The notes beneath the pieces were generated by a model. The model saw nothing but the letters and a program-made list of their open reading frames with translations. It was not told the origin of the DNA and made no database searches. From Brevundimonas sp. (GTDB lineage: Bacteria; Pseudomonadota; Alphaproteobacteria; Caulobacterales; Caulobacteraceae), in contig NZ_JAIXTC010000012.1 in the NCBI RefSeq assembly GCF_027484365.1, positions 56,800 through 120,799 of the forward strand: 64,000 nucleotides of DNA. Direction: 5' to 3'. Both the position numbers and the translations under genes were made by a program. Shown here in pieces: positions 1 to 8,443 of this stretch (positions are counted from its first letter, which is position 1; each line of letters opens with the position of its first letter).

Positions 1-458
1 TCACCCGTCTGGGCCGGGCCTACAACGCCACGGTCCCGTCGTCGGGCAAGGTCCTGACCGGCGGCGTCGACGCCAACGCCCTTCAGCGTCCCAAGCGCTT
101 CTTCGGCGCGGCGCGGAATGTGGAGGAGGGCGGGTCTCTGACCATCATCGCCACCGCCCTGATCGACACCGGCTCGCGCATGGACGAGGTGATCTTCGAA
201 GAGTTCAAGGGCACGGGTAACTCGGAAATCGTTCTGGACCGGAAGGTGGCCGACAAGCGCATCTTCCCGGCTATCGACGTGCTGAAGTCCGGCACCCGCA
301 AGGAAGAGCTGATCACGCCGAAGGATCAGCTAACCAAGACCTATGTCCTGCGTCGCATCCTGAACCCGATGGGGCCCCAGGACGCGATCGAGTTCCTGCT
401 CGACAAGCTGCGCCAGTCCAAGAACAACGCCGACTTCTTCCAGTCGATGAACACATAA
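1..458 (+). CDS. rho: Transcription termination factor Rho, C-terminal part
   Basis: This is the C-terminal ~151 residues of the hexameric RNA helicase Rho; the gene begins upstream of the window and the reading frame enters at base 3. The visible part holds the end of the RecA-type ATPase core: the stretch [20 protein letters not shown], then [21 protein letters not shown] (the Q-loop/R-loop side of the motor) and the terminal helices ending in FFQSMNT. Rho winds up untranslated nascent RNA and ends transcription in the cytoplasm. It precedes the mnmE/parAB cluster, as in other Caulobacterales near the origin. Stop codon at 456-458, 64 bases before a perfect parS. Confidence 0.97.
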   Translation, partial: TRLGRAYNATVPSSGKVLTGGVDANALQRPKRFFGAARNVEEGGSLTIIATALIDTGSRMDEVIFEEFKGTGNSEIVLDRKVADKRIFPAIDVLKSGTRKEELITPKDQLTKTYVLRRILNPMGPQDAIEFLLDKLRQSKNNADFFQSMNT

Positions 459-521
459 GGTCGGGTCCTGTCGCTTCGGACGCGGTCCGAAGCGGCTTGA
501 GGGCCGGCTGTTTTGGGTCGA

Positions 522-537
522 TGTTTCACGTGAAACA
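522..537. promoter_or_regulatory. parS: parS centromere site 1 (perfect palindrome)
   Basis: The 16-mer TGTTTCACGTGAAACA is a perfect palindrome identical to the widely conserved chromosomal parS consensus bound by ParB. It lies between rho and the DUF6489 gene, 5.1 kb from parB. ParB loads here and spreads as a CTP-dependent clamp to form the segregation complex. Confidence 0.95.
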
Positions 538-551
538 CGGAGCGACGCGCG

Positions 552-785
552 ATGAAGGTGAATTTGGAAGTCGACTGCACCCCGGCCGAGGCGCGAGCCT
601 TCCTCGGCCTGCCCGACGTGGCGCCGCTGAACGATCATCTGGTCGCCGAGATGCAGAAGCGGATGGACGCCAACATGTCCGCCATGCAGCCGGAAGAGCT
701 GATGAAGACCTGGACCAGCTTCGGTCTTCAGGCCCAGGACCAGTTCCGGCAGCTGATGCAGGCGGCGGTCACCACGCCGAAGTGA
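552..785 (+). CDS. DUF6489 family small protein
   Basis: This is a 77-residue acidic cytoplasmic protein with no signal peptide or membrane segment. It begins [20 protein letters not shown] and is predicted to be mostly helical, with a conserved-looking Leu-Pro-Asp-Val turn near residue 20. Size and opening sequence match the DUF6489 family of alphaproteobacteria, whose function is unknown to me. The ATG lies 15 bases after parS site 1, so the parS occupies its leader. It sits between rho and mnmE, and a palindromic repeat separates it from mnmE. The family assignment is from memory; the coding call itself is solid. Confidence 0.8.
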   Translation: MKVNLEVDCTPAEARAFLGLPDVAPLNDHLVAEMQKRMDANMSAMQPEELMKTWTSFGLQAQDQFRQLMQAAVTTPK

Positions 786-794
786 CTGCCAGTC

Positions 795-941
795 GTCTCC
801 TCCCTGTCGCGCAGCGATGGGGGGGTGGATGCGAGTTCTTCGCGAGCAGACGGAGCGGTTCTGGATGGCGGAAACAACCCCTCCGTCTCTTTGCTTCGCT
901 GCGAGCCACCTCCCCATCGGCTTCGCTGACAGGGAGGAGAC
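795..941. repeat. Palindromic intergenic repeat, copy A
   Basis: The 14-base arms GTCTCCTCCCTGTC (795-808) and GACAGGGAGGAGAC (928-941) are perfect inverted repeats. Inside them is a second imperfect pair related to GATGGGGAGGTGG and CCACCTCCCCATC, with CGGAG / CCCTCCGTC further in. The same sequence family recurs at 21177-21357 and, in shorter form, inside the terminase gene at 59192 and 59741. The right arm supplies the ribosome binding site of mnmE. Confidence 0.85.
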
Positions 942-948
942 TGTTCCC

Positions 949-2244
949 ATGACCGACACCGTCTTCGCCCTCGCCACCGCTCCGGGACGCGGTGCCATCG
1001 CCGTTTTGCGCCTTTCCGGCCCGGGTACCGATCAGGTCCTCACCGCCCTGGGCGCGCCCGGCCTCAAGCCCCGGCTCGCCTCGCTGCGGACCCTGCGCCA
1101 CGGCGGTGCGGTGTTGGACCAGGCTCTTGTTCTCCGCTTCCCCGGGCCGGCCTCTTACACGGGCGAGGACTGCGCCGAACTGCATCTGCATGGCGGACGG
1201 GCGGTCATCGACGCGGTGTCTTCGGCCCTGATCGATCTCGGGCTGCGACCCGCCGACCCCGGCGAGTTCACACGCCGCGCCTTTGAGAACGGCCGTATGG
1301 ACCTGGCCCAGGCGGAGGCGGTGGCTGATCTGATCGACTCCGAGACTTCGGCCCAGGCGACCCAGGCGCTCGGCCAACTCGACGGCGCCTTGAGCCAGAC
1401 CTATGCGGGATTCCGACGGGATCTTCTGACGGCGCTCGCCCTCGTCGAGGCCGAGATCGACTTTCCGGACGAGGATGTGCCGGACCATCTGGCCCGGTCG
1501 GCCGGGCCTGTTCTCGACCGACTGACAGCCGACCTGGACAAGGCCCTGGACGACGCCGACCGCGGACGCCGCGTCCGGGAGGGCTATCGCATCGTCCTGA
1601 TCGGCGAGACCAATGCCGGCAAGTCCGCCCTGTTCAACGCCCTGGTCGAACGTGACGCCGCCATCGTTACGGCCATCGCCGGCACGACGCGGGACGTGCT
1701 GGACGCGGATCTGGTCATCGGCGGCTATGCCGTGACCCTGTCGGATACGGCCGGCCTGCGGGAGAGCGCTGATCTGGTCGAGGCTGAGGGCGTTCGTCGC
1801 GCCCGCGCCCGGGCGGAAGCCGCAGACCTTCGGCTCTGGGTCCGCGCGCCGGGCGACCCCGATGGCGAGGCTGCAGCCTTCGCCAGACCCGACGACTTCG
1901 TGGTCTGGACCAAGGCCGACCTGGCTGTGGCCGCCGGCGAGGGGATCGCGGTCAGCGCCCTGACGGGGGAAGGTCTGCGGGCGCTTCACGATGCCCTGGC
2001 CGCGCGGCTGGCGCGCGATCTGTCGGGCGCTGATTTTCCGGCCGTAACCCGCGAACGCCACCGACGCAGGCTGTCGGAAGCGGCCTCTGCTGTCGCCGCG
2101 GCAAGAGGCCATCTGAGCGCCGCGCCGGAACTCGCAGGCGACGACCTGCGCCGTGCCGCCGACGCCCTGGGCCGGGTCACGGGTGCGATCGGTGTCGAGG
2201 ACATCCTCGGCGAAGTCTTTTCGACCTTCTGCATCGGAAAGTGA
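949..2244 (+). CDS. mnmE: tRNA modification GTPase MnmE (TrmE)
   Basis: MnmE works with MnmG to place the carboxymethylaminomethyl group on uridine 34 of certain tRNAs. The 431-residue protein has the expected layout: an N-terminal tetrahydrofolate-binding domain opening [19 protein letters not shown], a helical domain interrupted by a G domain with P-loop GETNAGKS near residues 217-224, the G3 motif DTAGL, and the C-terminal CIGK whose Cys (residue 428) is catalytic. The ATG at 949 is chosen because family similarity begins there and GGGAGGAG sits 9 bases before it; the open frame upstream is repeat sequence. A perfect parS follows the stop by 9 bases. Confidence 0.96.
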   Translation: MTDTVFALATAPGRGAIAVLRLSGPGTDQVLTALGAPGLKPRLASLRTLRHGGAVLDQALVLRFPGPASYTGEDCAELHLHGGRAVIDAVSSALIDLGLRPADPGEFTRRAFENGRMDLAQAEAVADLIDSETSAQATQALGQLDGALSQTYAGFRRDLLTALALVEAEIDFPDEDVPDHLARSAGPVLDRLTADLDKALDDADRGRRVREGYRIVLIGETNAGKSALFNALVERDAAIVTAIAGTTRDVLDADLVIGGYAVTLSDTAGLRESADLVEAEGVRRARARAEAADLRLWVRAPGDPDGEAAAFARPDDFVVWTKADLAVAAGEGIAVSALTGEGLRALHDALAARLARDLSGADFPAVTRERHRRRLSEAASAVAAARGHLSAAPELAGDDLRRAADALGRVTGAIGVEDILGEVFSTFCIGK

Positions 2245-2252
2245 TCGGCCGC

Positions 2253-2268
2253 TGTTTCACGTGAAACA
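2253..2268. promoter_or_regulatory. parS: parS centromere site 2 (perfect palindrome)
   Basis: This is a second exact TGTTTCACGTGAAACA, in the 57-base gap between mnmE and mnmG and 1.7 kb from site 1. It is identical to site 1 over all 16 bases. Confidence 0.95.
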
Positions 2269-2301
2269 GTCCGTCGGTGGCGTTTCGACCCCTTTTCCCC
2301 T

Positions 2302-4179
2302 ATGTCCCGCCCCATGAGCTCCCCCTCTTCCTTCGACGTCATCGTGATCGGCGGCGGCCATGCCGGCTGCGAGGCCGCGGCCGCCTCCGCGCGCGCCGGC
2401 GCGCGCACCCTGTTGCTGACGCAAAAGCTTGAGACCATCGGCGAGATGAGCTGCAATCCGGCGATCGGCGGCCTGGGCAAGGGTCATCTGGTCCGCGAGA
2501 TCGACGCCCTCGACGGCCTGATGGGGCGACTCGGCGACAAGGCCGGCATCCAGTTTCGTCTGCTCAACCGTTCCAAGGGTGCCGCCGTGCGCGGGCCACG
2601 AAGCCAGATCGACCGGCGCCTGTACCGGGAGGCGATGCAGGCCGAACTCGCCGACTATCCCAACCTGACCCTGATGGCCGGGACGGCCGAGGCCCTGATC
2701 CTCGACGGCGACCGTGTGGTCGGCGTCACGACGGGGGACGGCGTTTCGCTGAAGGCCGGCGCCGTGGTCCTGACGACCGGCACCTTCCTCAATGGCGTCA
2801 TTCATCGCGGAGACGAACGCATCCCGGCCGGTCGTCACGGCGAGGCCCCCTCGACCGGCATGGCGGCCGACCTCTATGGCTCGGGCCTGCAGATGGGTCG
2901 GCTCAAGACCGGGACCCCGGCCCGCCTCGATGGCCGCACCATCGCCTGGGACCGGCTGGAGATGCAGGCCGCCGACGCGGAGCCCGTGCCCTTCAGTTTC
3001 CTGACCGACCGGATCGAGGTCCCGCAGATCGCCTGTGGCATCACGCAGACGACCGAAGAGACCCATGCCATCATCGCGGCCAACCTCGGCGAGAGCGCCG
3101 TCTATGGCGGCAAGCTGACCGGAGTCGGCCCGCGCTACTGTCCCTCGATCGAGGACAAGGTCGTCCGGTTCGCCGACAAGACCTCCCATCAGGTCTTCCT
3201 CGAACCCGAGGGTCTGGACGATCCGACCGTCTATCCGAACGGCATCTCGACCTCGGTCTCGCCGGAGACCCAGATCGCCTTCCTGCGCACCATGCCCGGG
3301 CTGGAATCCGTCGAGGTGTTCCGCTTCGGCTATGCGATCGAATACGACTACGTCGATCCGCGCGAACTGACCCCCGCCCTGGAGGTCAAACGGCGTCCGG
3401 GCCTCTATCTGGCCGGTCAAATCAACGGTACGACCGGGTATGAGGAAGCGGGCGCTCAAGGGTTGATTGCCGGTCTCAACGCCGCGCGCGCCGCCGCCGG
3501 ATCCCCGGAAATCGTGCTGGGGCGGGACCAGGCCTATATCGGCGTCATGATCGACGATCTGGTCACACGGGGTGTGACCGAGCCCTACCGGATGTTCACC
3601 AGCCGCGCCGAGTACCGGTTGACTCTGCGCGCCGACAATGCGGATCAACGGTTGACCCCTCTGGGTCTGGAGGCCGGAATCGTCTCGTCGGATCGTCGGC
3701 GGGCCTTTGAGATCAAGTCCGGGGCCCTGGCCGAGGCGACCACCCTGGCGCGCGAAACGAAGTTCACGCCGAAGGAGGCTCAGGCCCTGGGCATTTCCGT
3801 CAATCCCGATGGTCAGCGCCGTTCGATGCGCGACCTTCTGGCCTATCCCGGCGTCGACCTGTCGGCCTTCGCTGCGGCCTACCCGGTCATCGACGACTGG
3901 AGCCCGGCGGTGCGCGAGCAGGTCGAGATCGACGCGGGCTATGCGGGATATCTGGATCGCCAGACGGCCGATGCCGAGGCCCTGCGGCAGGAGGAGGCCC
4001 TGACCCTGCCGGCCAATCTCGACTACGCGGCGATCGGAGGGCTGTCCCACGAGGTCCGCGAGAAGCTCTCCCTGGTCCAGCCGCGCACCCTGGGCCAGGC
4101 CGGCCGGATCGAGGGCGTCACGCCCGGCGCCCTGACGGCGCTTCTTTCGCACGTCAAGAAAGCGGCGATCGCAGCCTGA
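2302..4179 (+). CDS. mnmG: tRNA uridine-5-carboxymethylaminomethyl(34) synthesis enzyme MnmG (GidA)
   Basis: MnmG is the FAD-dependent partner of MnmE in wobble-uridine modification. The 625-residue protein shows the N-terminal dinucleotide-binding motif [14 protein letters not shown] near residues 13-26, the family signature [13 protein letters not shown] near residue 50, a middle FAD/NADH region with GTFLNGVIH, and the C-terminal helical domain that contacts MnmE. Length is normal. Two in-frame starts exist (2302 and 2314); neither has a strong ribosome binding site. The stop TGA shares one base with the ATG of rsmG (TGATG), indicating translational coupling. Confidence 0.97.
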   Translation: MSRPMSSPSSFDVIVIGGGHAGCEAAAASARAGARTLLLTQKLETIGEMSCNPAIGGLGKGHLVREIDALDGLMGRLGDKAGIQFRLLNRSKGAAVRGPRSQIDRRLYREAMQAELADYPNLTLMAGTAEALILDGDRVVGVTTGDGVSLKAGAVVLTTGTFLNGVIHRGDERIPAGRHGEAPSTGMAADLYGSGLQMGRLKTGTPARLDGRTIAWDRLEMQAADAEPVPFSFLTDRIEVPQIACGITQTTEETHAIIAANLGESAVYGGKLTGVGPRYCPSIEDKVVRFADKTSHQVFLEPEGLDDPTVYPNGISTSVSPETQIAFLRTMPGLESVEVFRFGYAIEYDYVDPRELTPALEVKRRPGLYLAGQINGTTGYEEAGAQGLIAGLNAARAAAGSPEIVLGRDQAYIGVMIDDLVTRGVTEPYRMFTSRAEYRLTLRADNADQRLTPLGLEAGIVSSDRRRAFEIKSGALAEATTLARETKFTPKEAQALGISVNPDGQRRSMRDLLAYPGVDLSAFAAAYPVIDDWSPAVREQVEIDAGYAGYLDRQTADAEALRQEEALTLPANLDYAAIGGLSHEVREKLSLVQPRTLGQAGRIEGVTPGALTALLSHVKKAAIAA

Positions 4180-4808
4180 TGACAGCCGATGAATTTCAGA
4201 AGGCGACCGGCGCCTGGCCGGAGCGGATGGCCGATCTCGAACGGTTTCGCGTCCTGCTGAGCGAGGCCAATGAGGTCATGAACCTGGTCGGACCCGACAG
4301 TCTGCCGGACTTCTGGAACCGTCATGCCTGGGATTCCGCCCAGCTCCTCGATCTTGCGGGTTTCGCCCGGACCTGGGCGGACCTCGGTGCGGGCGCAGGG
4401 TTTCCCGGTGTGGTCCTGGCCATCCTGGTGAAGGGCCGGCCGGACGCCCATGTCTGGCTGATCGATTCCCTCCAGAAACGCTGCCGATTCCTGCAGACCA
4501 TCGTTGATGAACTGGCCCTGCCGGCGACCGTGGTCTGGGGACGGGCGGAGGAGCAGGCGCTCAAGGTCGACGTCGTCACCGCCCGCGCCGTCGCCCCGAT
4601 GGAAAAGCTGCTGGGTTATGCACAGCCTTACCTGTCTCGCGGTGCACAAGGTCTGTTTCTCAAGGGAGAGAAGGCCGAGACCGAGTTGCAGGACGCCGCC
4701 AAGTCTTGGCATGTCGAAGCCGAGCTTTCGGTGTCGCGCAGCGATCCGAGAGGTCGCATCGTCACTGTCCGGAGCCTTCGCCCCCGTGGAAACCAGCAAC
4801 GTGGTTAG
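4179..4808 (+). CDS. rsmG: 16S rRNA (guanine-527-N7)-methyltransferase RsmG (GidB)
   Basis: RsmG methylates G527 of 16S rRNA using S-adenosylmethionine. The 209-residue protein has the family entry with NLVGPDSLPDFWNRHAWDSAQL (split here by residues 30-50) and the SAM-binding motif WADLGAGAGFPG near residue 67, followed by TARAVAPMEKLLGYA. It starts on the last base of the mnmG stop and precedes parA by one base, so it belongs to the mnmG-rsmG-parA-parB transcription unit. Length is standard for the family. Confidence 0.96.
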   Translation: MTADEFQKATGAWPERMADLERFRVLLSEANEVMNLVGPDSLPDFWNRHAWDSAQLLDLAGFARTWADLGAGAGFPGVVLAILVKGRPDAHVWLIDSLQKRCRFLQTIVDELALPATVVWGRAEEQALKVDVVTARAVAPMEKLLGYAQPYLSRGAQGLFLKGEKAETELQDAAKSWHVEAELSVSRSDPRGRIVTVRSLRPRGNQQRG

Positions 4809-4809
4809 T

Positions 4810-5625
4810 ATGACCAAGCCGTCCCCGGTGAAGCCGCCACGCATCCTCGCCGTGTCGAATCAGAAGGGCGGAGTCGGCAAGACGACGACCGCGATCAACC
4901 TCGGGACTGCGCTCGCCGCCATCGGCGAGAAGGTCCTGATCGTCGACATGGACCCCCAGGGCAATGCCAGCACCGGTCTGGGCGTTCCACGTGAAACACG
5001 CCGGATCACCATCTATGACGTGATCGTCGACGGTCGGTCCGTGCATGACGCGGCAGTGCCGACGGCCGTACCGGGATTGCACATCATTCCTGCCGACGCC
5101 GACATGTCGGGCGTCGAGATCGAACTGAGCCAGGCCGATCGCCGCTCCTATCGCCTGCGGGACGCGCTCGCGGCCCAGGCGACGGACGGCCATACCGGGT
5201 ACGACTATGTCCTGATCGACTGCCCGCCGTCGCTGAACCTTCTGACCCTCAACGCCATGGCGGCCGCGGACGGCGTCCTTGTCCCGCTGCAGTGCGAGTT
5301 CTTCGCCCTGGAAGGGTTGACGCAGTTGATGAAGACGATCGAGATGGTCCGTCAATCATTGAATCCGACCCTCGAAATCCAGGGTCTGGTCCTGACCATG
5401 TACGACCGGCGCAACGCCCTGTCTGGACAGGTGGCGGCCGACGTCCGGGCCCACTTCGGCGACAAGGTCTATGACGCCGTCATCCCCCGGAACGTGCGGG
5501 TGTCGGAGGCGCCGTCCTTCGGCAAGCCGGTGTTGATCTACGACCTGAAATGCACCGGCAGCCAAGCTTACCTGAAGCTCGCCAAGGAGGTGGTCGGTCG
5601 CGAACGCCGCCGCCTCGCCGCCTGA
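4810..5625 (+). CDS. parA: Chromosome partitioning ATPase ParA
   Basis: ParA binds DNA as an ATP-dependent dimer and moves the ParB-parS complex to the opposite pole; it is essential in Caulobacter. The 271-residue protein has the deviant Walker A box QKGGVGKTTT (residues 18-27), Walker A' DMDPQGN, and Walker B DYVLIDCPPS. The ATG at 4810 is one base after the rsmG stop; upstream codons in this frame belong to rsmG. A near-perfect parS sequence is embedded in the coding region and encodes the residues VPRET near position 60. Confidence 0.97.
   Translation: MTKPSPVKPPRILAVSNQKGGVGKTTTAINLGTALAAIGEKVLIVDMDPQGNASTGLGVPRETRRITIYDVIVDGRSVHDAAVPTAVPGLHIIPADADMSGVEIELSQADRRSYRLRDALAAQATDGHTGYDYVLIDCPPSLNLLTLNAMAAADGVLVPLQCEFFALEGLTQLMKTIEMVRQSLNPTLEIQGLVLTMYDRRNALSGQVAADVRAHFGDKVYDAVIPRNVRVSEAPSFGKPVLIYDLKCTGSQAYLKLAKEVVGRERRRLAA
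4983..4998. promoter_or_regulatory. parS: parS-like site 3 inside parA (one mismatch)
   Basis: The sequence CGTTCCACGTGAAACA matches the parS pattern TGTTNCACGTGAAACA at every fixed position except the first base. The central CCACGTG core and right arm are intact, so ParB binding is likely, possibly weaker than at the two perfect sites. Confidence 0.75.
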
Positions 5626-5646
5626 TAACGATACGGAATCAAGAGT

Positions 5647-6537
5647 TTGTCTGAACGTCAAAGAGGTCTGGGCCGAGGCCTGTCCGCCCTGATGGGCGAA
5701 ACGGTCGCCGAGCCCGTTCCGGTCGCGCCGGGCGCGGTATTGCCCACCGGCGTCGCATCCGTGCCGATCGAGAGCCTGAAGCCGAACCCGGATCAACCGC
5801 GCAAACAGTTCACCCGGGCCGACCACGACGAACTGACCCAGTCGATCCGCGACAAGGGCGTTCTGCAGCCGATTCTGGTCCGGCAGCAGCCCGGCGAGGA
5901 CGGCGTTTGGCAGATCATCGCGGGCGAACGCCGCTGGCGCGCCGCCCAGGCCGCCCGCCTGACGGAAGTGCCGATCATCGTCCGCGAAATGGACGACCTG
6001 GAGGTGCTCGAGGTCGCCATCATCGAGAACGTCCAGCGGGCGGATCTCAACCCGCTGGAAGAGGCGGCGGCCTATGGCGTGCTGATGGAGCGGTTCGGCC
6101 GCACCCAGGACGCGGTCGCCGGAATCGTCGGCAAGTCGCGGAGCCATGTCGCCAACACCCTGCGCCTGACCCAGTTGACGCCGGGCGCGCGGGAGCATGT
6201 CATGGCCGGCCGACTGTCCGCTGGCCACGCCCGCGCCCTGCTGACGGCGAAGGATCCTGACGCCCTGGCCGACCAGGTGGTGGATCAGGGCCTGAACGTC
6301 CGTCAGGCCGAGGCTCTGGCCCGCAAGTCGCAGGACGAACAGAAGCCGAAACCGACAAGGCCGGCAGGGACCCAGGGCGCCGCCTCACCCGATATCGCCG
6401 CCCTGGAACAGGATCTGACGGACGCCCTCGGGGTGAAGATTTCTCTGTCGGACCGGGGCGGGAAGGGCGAACTGACCCTGTCCTACGCCAGTCTGGAGCA
6501 GCTGGACGACCTTTGCCGGCGGTTGATGCGCGCCTGA
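5647..6537 (+). CDS. parB: Chromosome partitioning protein ParB
   Basis: ParB is the CTP-dependent clamp that binds parS and drives origin segregation. The 296-residue protein opens MSERQRGLGRGLSALMG, a typical ParA-contact N-terminus, then shows the CTP-binding ParB/Srx fold with the arginine patch GERRWRAAQ near residues 93-101, the parS-reading helix-turn-helix around residues 140-170 (VGKSRSHVANTLRLTQL), a charged linker, and the C-terminal dimerisation domain. The start is TTG at 5647, with only a weak GGAATCAAGAG ribosome binding site; no better in-frame start restores the conserved N-terminus. Confidence 0.95.
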   Translation: MSERQRGLGRGLSALMGETVAEPVPVAPGAVLPTGVASVPIESLKPNPDQPRKQFTRADHDELTQSIRDKGVLQPILVRQQPGEDGVWQIIAGERRWRAAQAARLTEVPIIVREMDDLEVLEVAIIENVQRADLNPLEEAAAYGVLMERFGRTQDAVAGIVGKSRSHVANTLRLTQLTPGAREHVMAGRLSAGHARALLTAKDPDALADQVVDQGLNVRQAEALARKSQDEQKPKPTRPAGTQGAASPDIAALEQDLTDALGVKISLSDRGGKGELTLSYASLEQLDDLCRRLMRA

Positions 6538-6562
6538 GGCGCGTCTGTGCTAGGGTCGGGGC

Positions 6563-6742
6563 ATGACCGACACGCCCGAAACCCCCGCAGAAGCCCTGAA
6601 ACGCGTCCTCGCGGCGAAGAAGGCCTCCAGCCAGCCCGGCGGCCCGGCCTTCAAGCCCGGAAAGCATCCGGAACAGACGGTCAGCGCCCGTAACACGGCC
6701 CTGGCCAAGCCGGCCTTCCGAAAGGCCTCGAAGCGGGGGTAA
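6563..6742 (+). CDS. Small basic hypothetical protein (59 aa)
   Basis: This is a short open frame reading MTDTPETPAEALKRVLAAK, then a Pro/Gly/Lys-rich stretch and a basic end KPAFRKASKRG. There is no signal peptide or membrane segment. It begins 25 bases after parB with GGGTCGGGGC in front, so it may be the last gene of the par operon. Codon use is strongly GC-ending, as in its neighbours, which supports it being real. I do not recognise a function. Its stop is followed at once by a palindromic repeat. Confidence 0.6.
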   Translation: MTDTPETPAEALKRVLAAKKASSQPGGPAFKPGKHPEQTVSARNTALAKPAFRKASKRG

Positions 6743-6749
6743 CGATTTT

Positions 6750-6908
6750 CCTTCTCCCCCTGCGGGAGAAGGTGGCTGAGCGCAGCGAAGTCGGATGAGG
6801 GGTCACGCTGATGTCAAACGTCAGGGCTCGATCCACTCACTCCAGCCGGCGGTACAACCCCTCATCCGTCAGCCTTCGGCTGCCACCTTCTCCCGCAAGG
6901 GGAGAAGG
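6750..6908. repeat. Palindromic repeat between convergent genes, copy B
   Basis: The left arm 6750-6776 and right arm 6882-6908 are inverted copies matching at 26 of 27 bases (core CTTCTCCCCxTGCGGGAGAAGGTGGC). Each arm also forms a small hairpin by itself. Inner sequences CGGATGAGGGGT and ACCCCTCATCCG are also inverted. It belongs to the common alphaproteobacterial family with CTCATCCG and CCACCTTCTCCC, distinct from copies A and C. Lying between convergent transcription units, it could act as a two-way terminator. Confidence 0.85.
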
Positions 6909-6910
6909 GA

Positions 6911-7963
6911 TCAAAGGCCCAGCCGCCTTGCCCTTGCGGCGATTTCCAGCAGGAGACGTTCGGCAATCAGGTGTTCGGGCATGCCGGTCGTCTTTGTGGC
7001 GACGTCGGCGGTGTTGACGCTGTCCTGAACGACGTCGAGCTCTTCGAGACGCCAGGCGCGGGCTTGACGCAGCATCTCGTTTTCCTGTTTCCAGAAGACA
7101 CCCGCGGCCTTGGCGGCCTCCTTGGCCCCCGCGCCCGCGTTCTGAAGCACATTGATGCGGCGCAGCTTGCCGAGATGGATGGAGGCGGAGCGGACGGCCA
7201 TGACCGCGCTCTCCCCCTCCGCCAGGGCGCGCCTCAGCCCGCCCTGGGCCGGGGCGGGGCGTCCGCCGAAGGCCTGAAGCGCGGCATCGGACAGGGAGGC
7301 GTCGGCCTCGACGCCGAGATGGGCCTCCAGCTCATCGACATCGATGGTCCGGCCCGAGCCGGGGCCGACATAGAGGGCCAGCCGTTCGATCTCCTGGCGC
7401 ATCAGGCCGCGCTCACGCGGCAGGCGGGCGACGAAGGCGGCGAGGGCGTCCGTGGTCAGGCCGACCTTGTCGACGGCCAGGGCCTCGCGAGTCATCCGGG
7501 CGATGTCGCCGGCCTCGTCCTCGTAGCAGGCAATGCCGACCGAGCCCTTGCCGGCCTCGGCCGCCTTGCGCAGGGCCGACTCGCGCCCGAGCGCCCCCGC
7601 CTCGACCACCAGCATGCAGTCGGGATTGAACAGGCCCTCGGCGTGGGTCTTCAAAGCCCCGGCAAGGAGTTTGTCGACCGAGGCCTTGTCTCCGCCCAGC
7701 CGCACCCGGACCAGACGCCGCCCGCCGATCATGCTGAGGGCGGTCAGAGCCTCTTCCAGCCGGGCCTCGTCGCCGTCGATGTCGCTGTCCGTCAGCAGGG
7801 TGACGTTGAACGGATCATTCAGGTCCGGCGTGATGGCCCGGCACAGGACCTCGGCCCGTTCGGCCACGCCGGAGCGGTCCTTGCCGTGGATGACGGCGGC
7901 GCGGATCCCGGCGTCGGGCTTCGCCAGGAAGCGGTCCACCTCGGGCCGCTTGGCCAGGATCAT
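6911..7963 (-). CDS. holA: DNA polymerase III subunit delta HolA
   Basis: HolA is the clamp-loader subunit that opens the beta sliding clamp. The 350-residue protein opens MILAKRPEVDRFLAKPDAG, contains the characteristic AVIHGKDRSGVAERA start of the AAA-like fold, LLTDSDIDGDEARLEEAL, and the C-terminal collar region with LRRINVLQNAGAGAKEAA. Length is normal. Its ATG overlaps the stop of lptE by four bases (ATGA), and the order leuS-lptE-holA on this strand is the usual one. Confidence 0.93.
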   Translation of the reverse strand: MILAKRPEVDRFLAKPDAGIRAAVIHGKDRSGVAERAEVLCRAITPDLNDPFNVTLLTDSDIDGDEARLEEALTALSMIGGRRLVRVRLGGDKASVDKLLAGALKTHAEGLFNPDCMLVVEAGALGRESALRKAAEAGKGSVGIACYEDEAGDIARMTREALAVDKVGLTTDALAAFVARLPRERGLMRQEIERLALYVGPGSGRTIDVDELEAHLGVEADASLSDAALQAFGGRPAPAQGGLRRALAEGESAVMAVRSASIHLGKLRRINVLQNAGAGAKEAAKAAGVFWKQENEMLRQARAWRLEELDVVQDSVNTADVATKTTGMPEHLIAERLLLEIAARARRLGL

Positions 7964-8442
7964 GGGGCGGACAGGGCCCGCATCAGGTCGATGCGGATCA
8001 ACCGGGCCAGTTCGGCGGCGGCGCGGTCCTCGCCGTCCTGCTGGGCGGCGATGGCGGCATAGGGCTGGTCGGCGGCGGCATAGGTGGTGGTGACGGTCTC
8101 CGTCCCGGTCAGCGGCGCGCCGCCCGAGACCGGCGTCAGCGTCCAGGCGCCGCGCACGGTCAGCTCGTAGCGGGTCGCCGTGTCATCGATCCGGCGACCC
8201 AGAGGGCGACGGTTCTGTTGCGTCACGGTCTCGAGCCGATAGAGGGGCGCGGCATTGCGGTTCCAGCCGAGGGCGTCCTCGAGCTGTTCGCGCAGGCGGT
8301 AGCCGAGGCGGTCGTCCTGGGCCGAGACGGAAATCCGGGTCAGGGTCGGCGAGCCGCCTGCGTCGCCGTACAGGGGCGTGAACCCGCACCCGGCCAGAAC
8401 CAGACCGACGGCCGCCAGCGCTGACAGGCTGCGGACCGACAT
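7960..8442 (-). CDS. lptE: LPS-assembly lipoprotein LptE
   Basis: LptE is the outer-membrane lipoprotein that plugs the LptD barrel and helps insert lipopolysaccharide. The 160-residue protein has a signal peptide ending in a lipobox (LVLAGC, Cys near residue 19), followed by GFTPLYGD, the alphaproteobacterial LptE signature, and the LptE fold with YELTVRGAWTL. It lies one base after leuS and overlaps holA by four bases, so all three are co-transcribed. Confidence 0.92.
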   Translation of the reverse strand: MSVRSLSALAAVGLVLAGCGFTPLYGDAGGSPTLTRISVSAQDDRLGYRLREQLEDALGWNRNAAPLYRLETVTQQNRRPLGRRIDDTATRYELTVRGAWTLTPVSGGAPLTGTETVTTTYAAADQPYAAIAAQQDGEDRAAAELARLIRIDLMRALSAP

Positions 8443-8443
8443 G

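Noticed and set aside
6750..6908. CRISPR array
   Set aside because: Only one inverted pair without regularly spaced direct repeats or cas genes.
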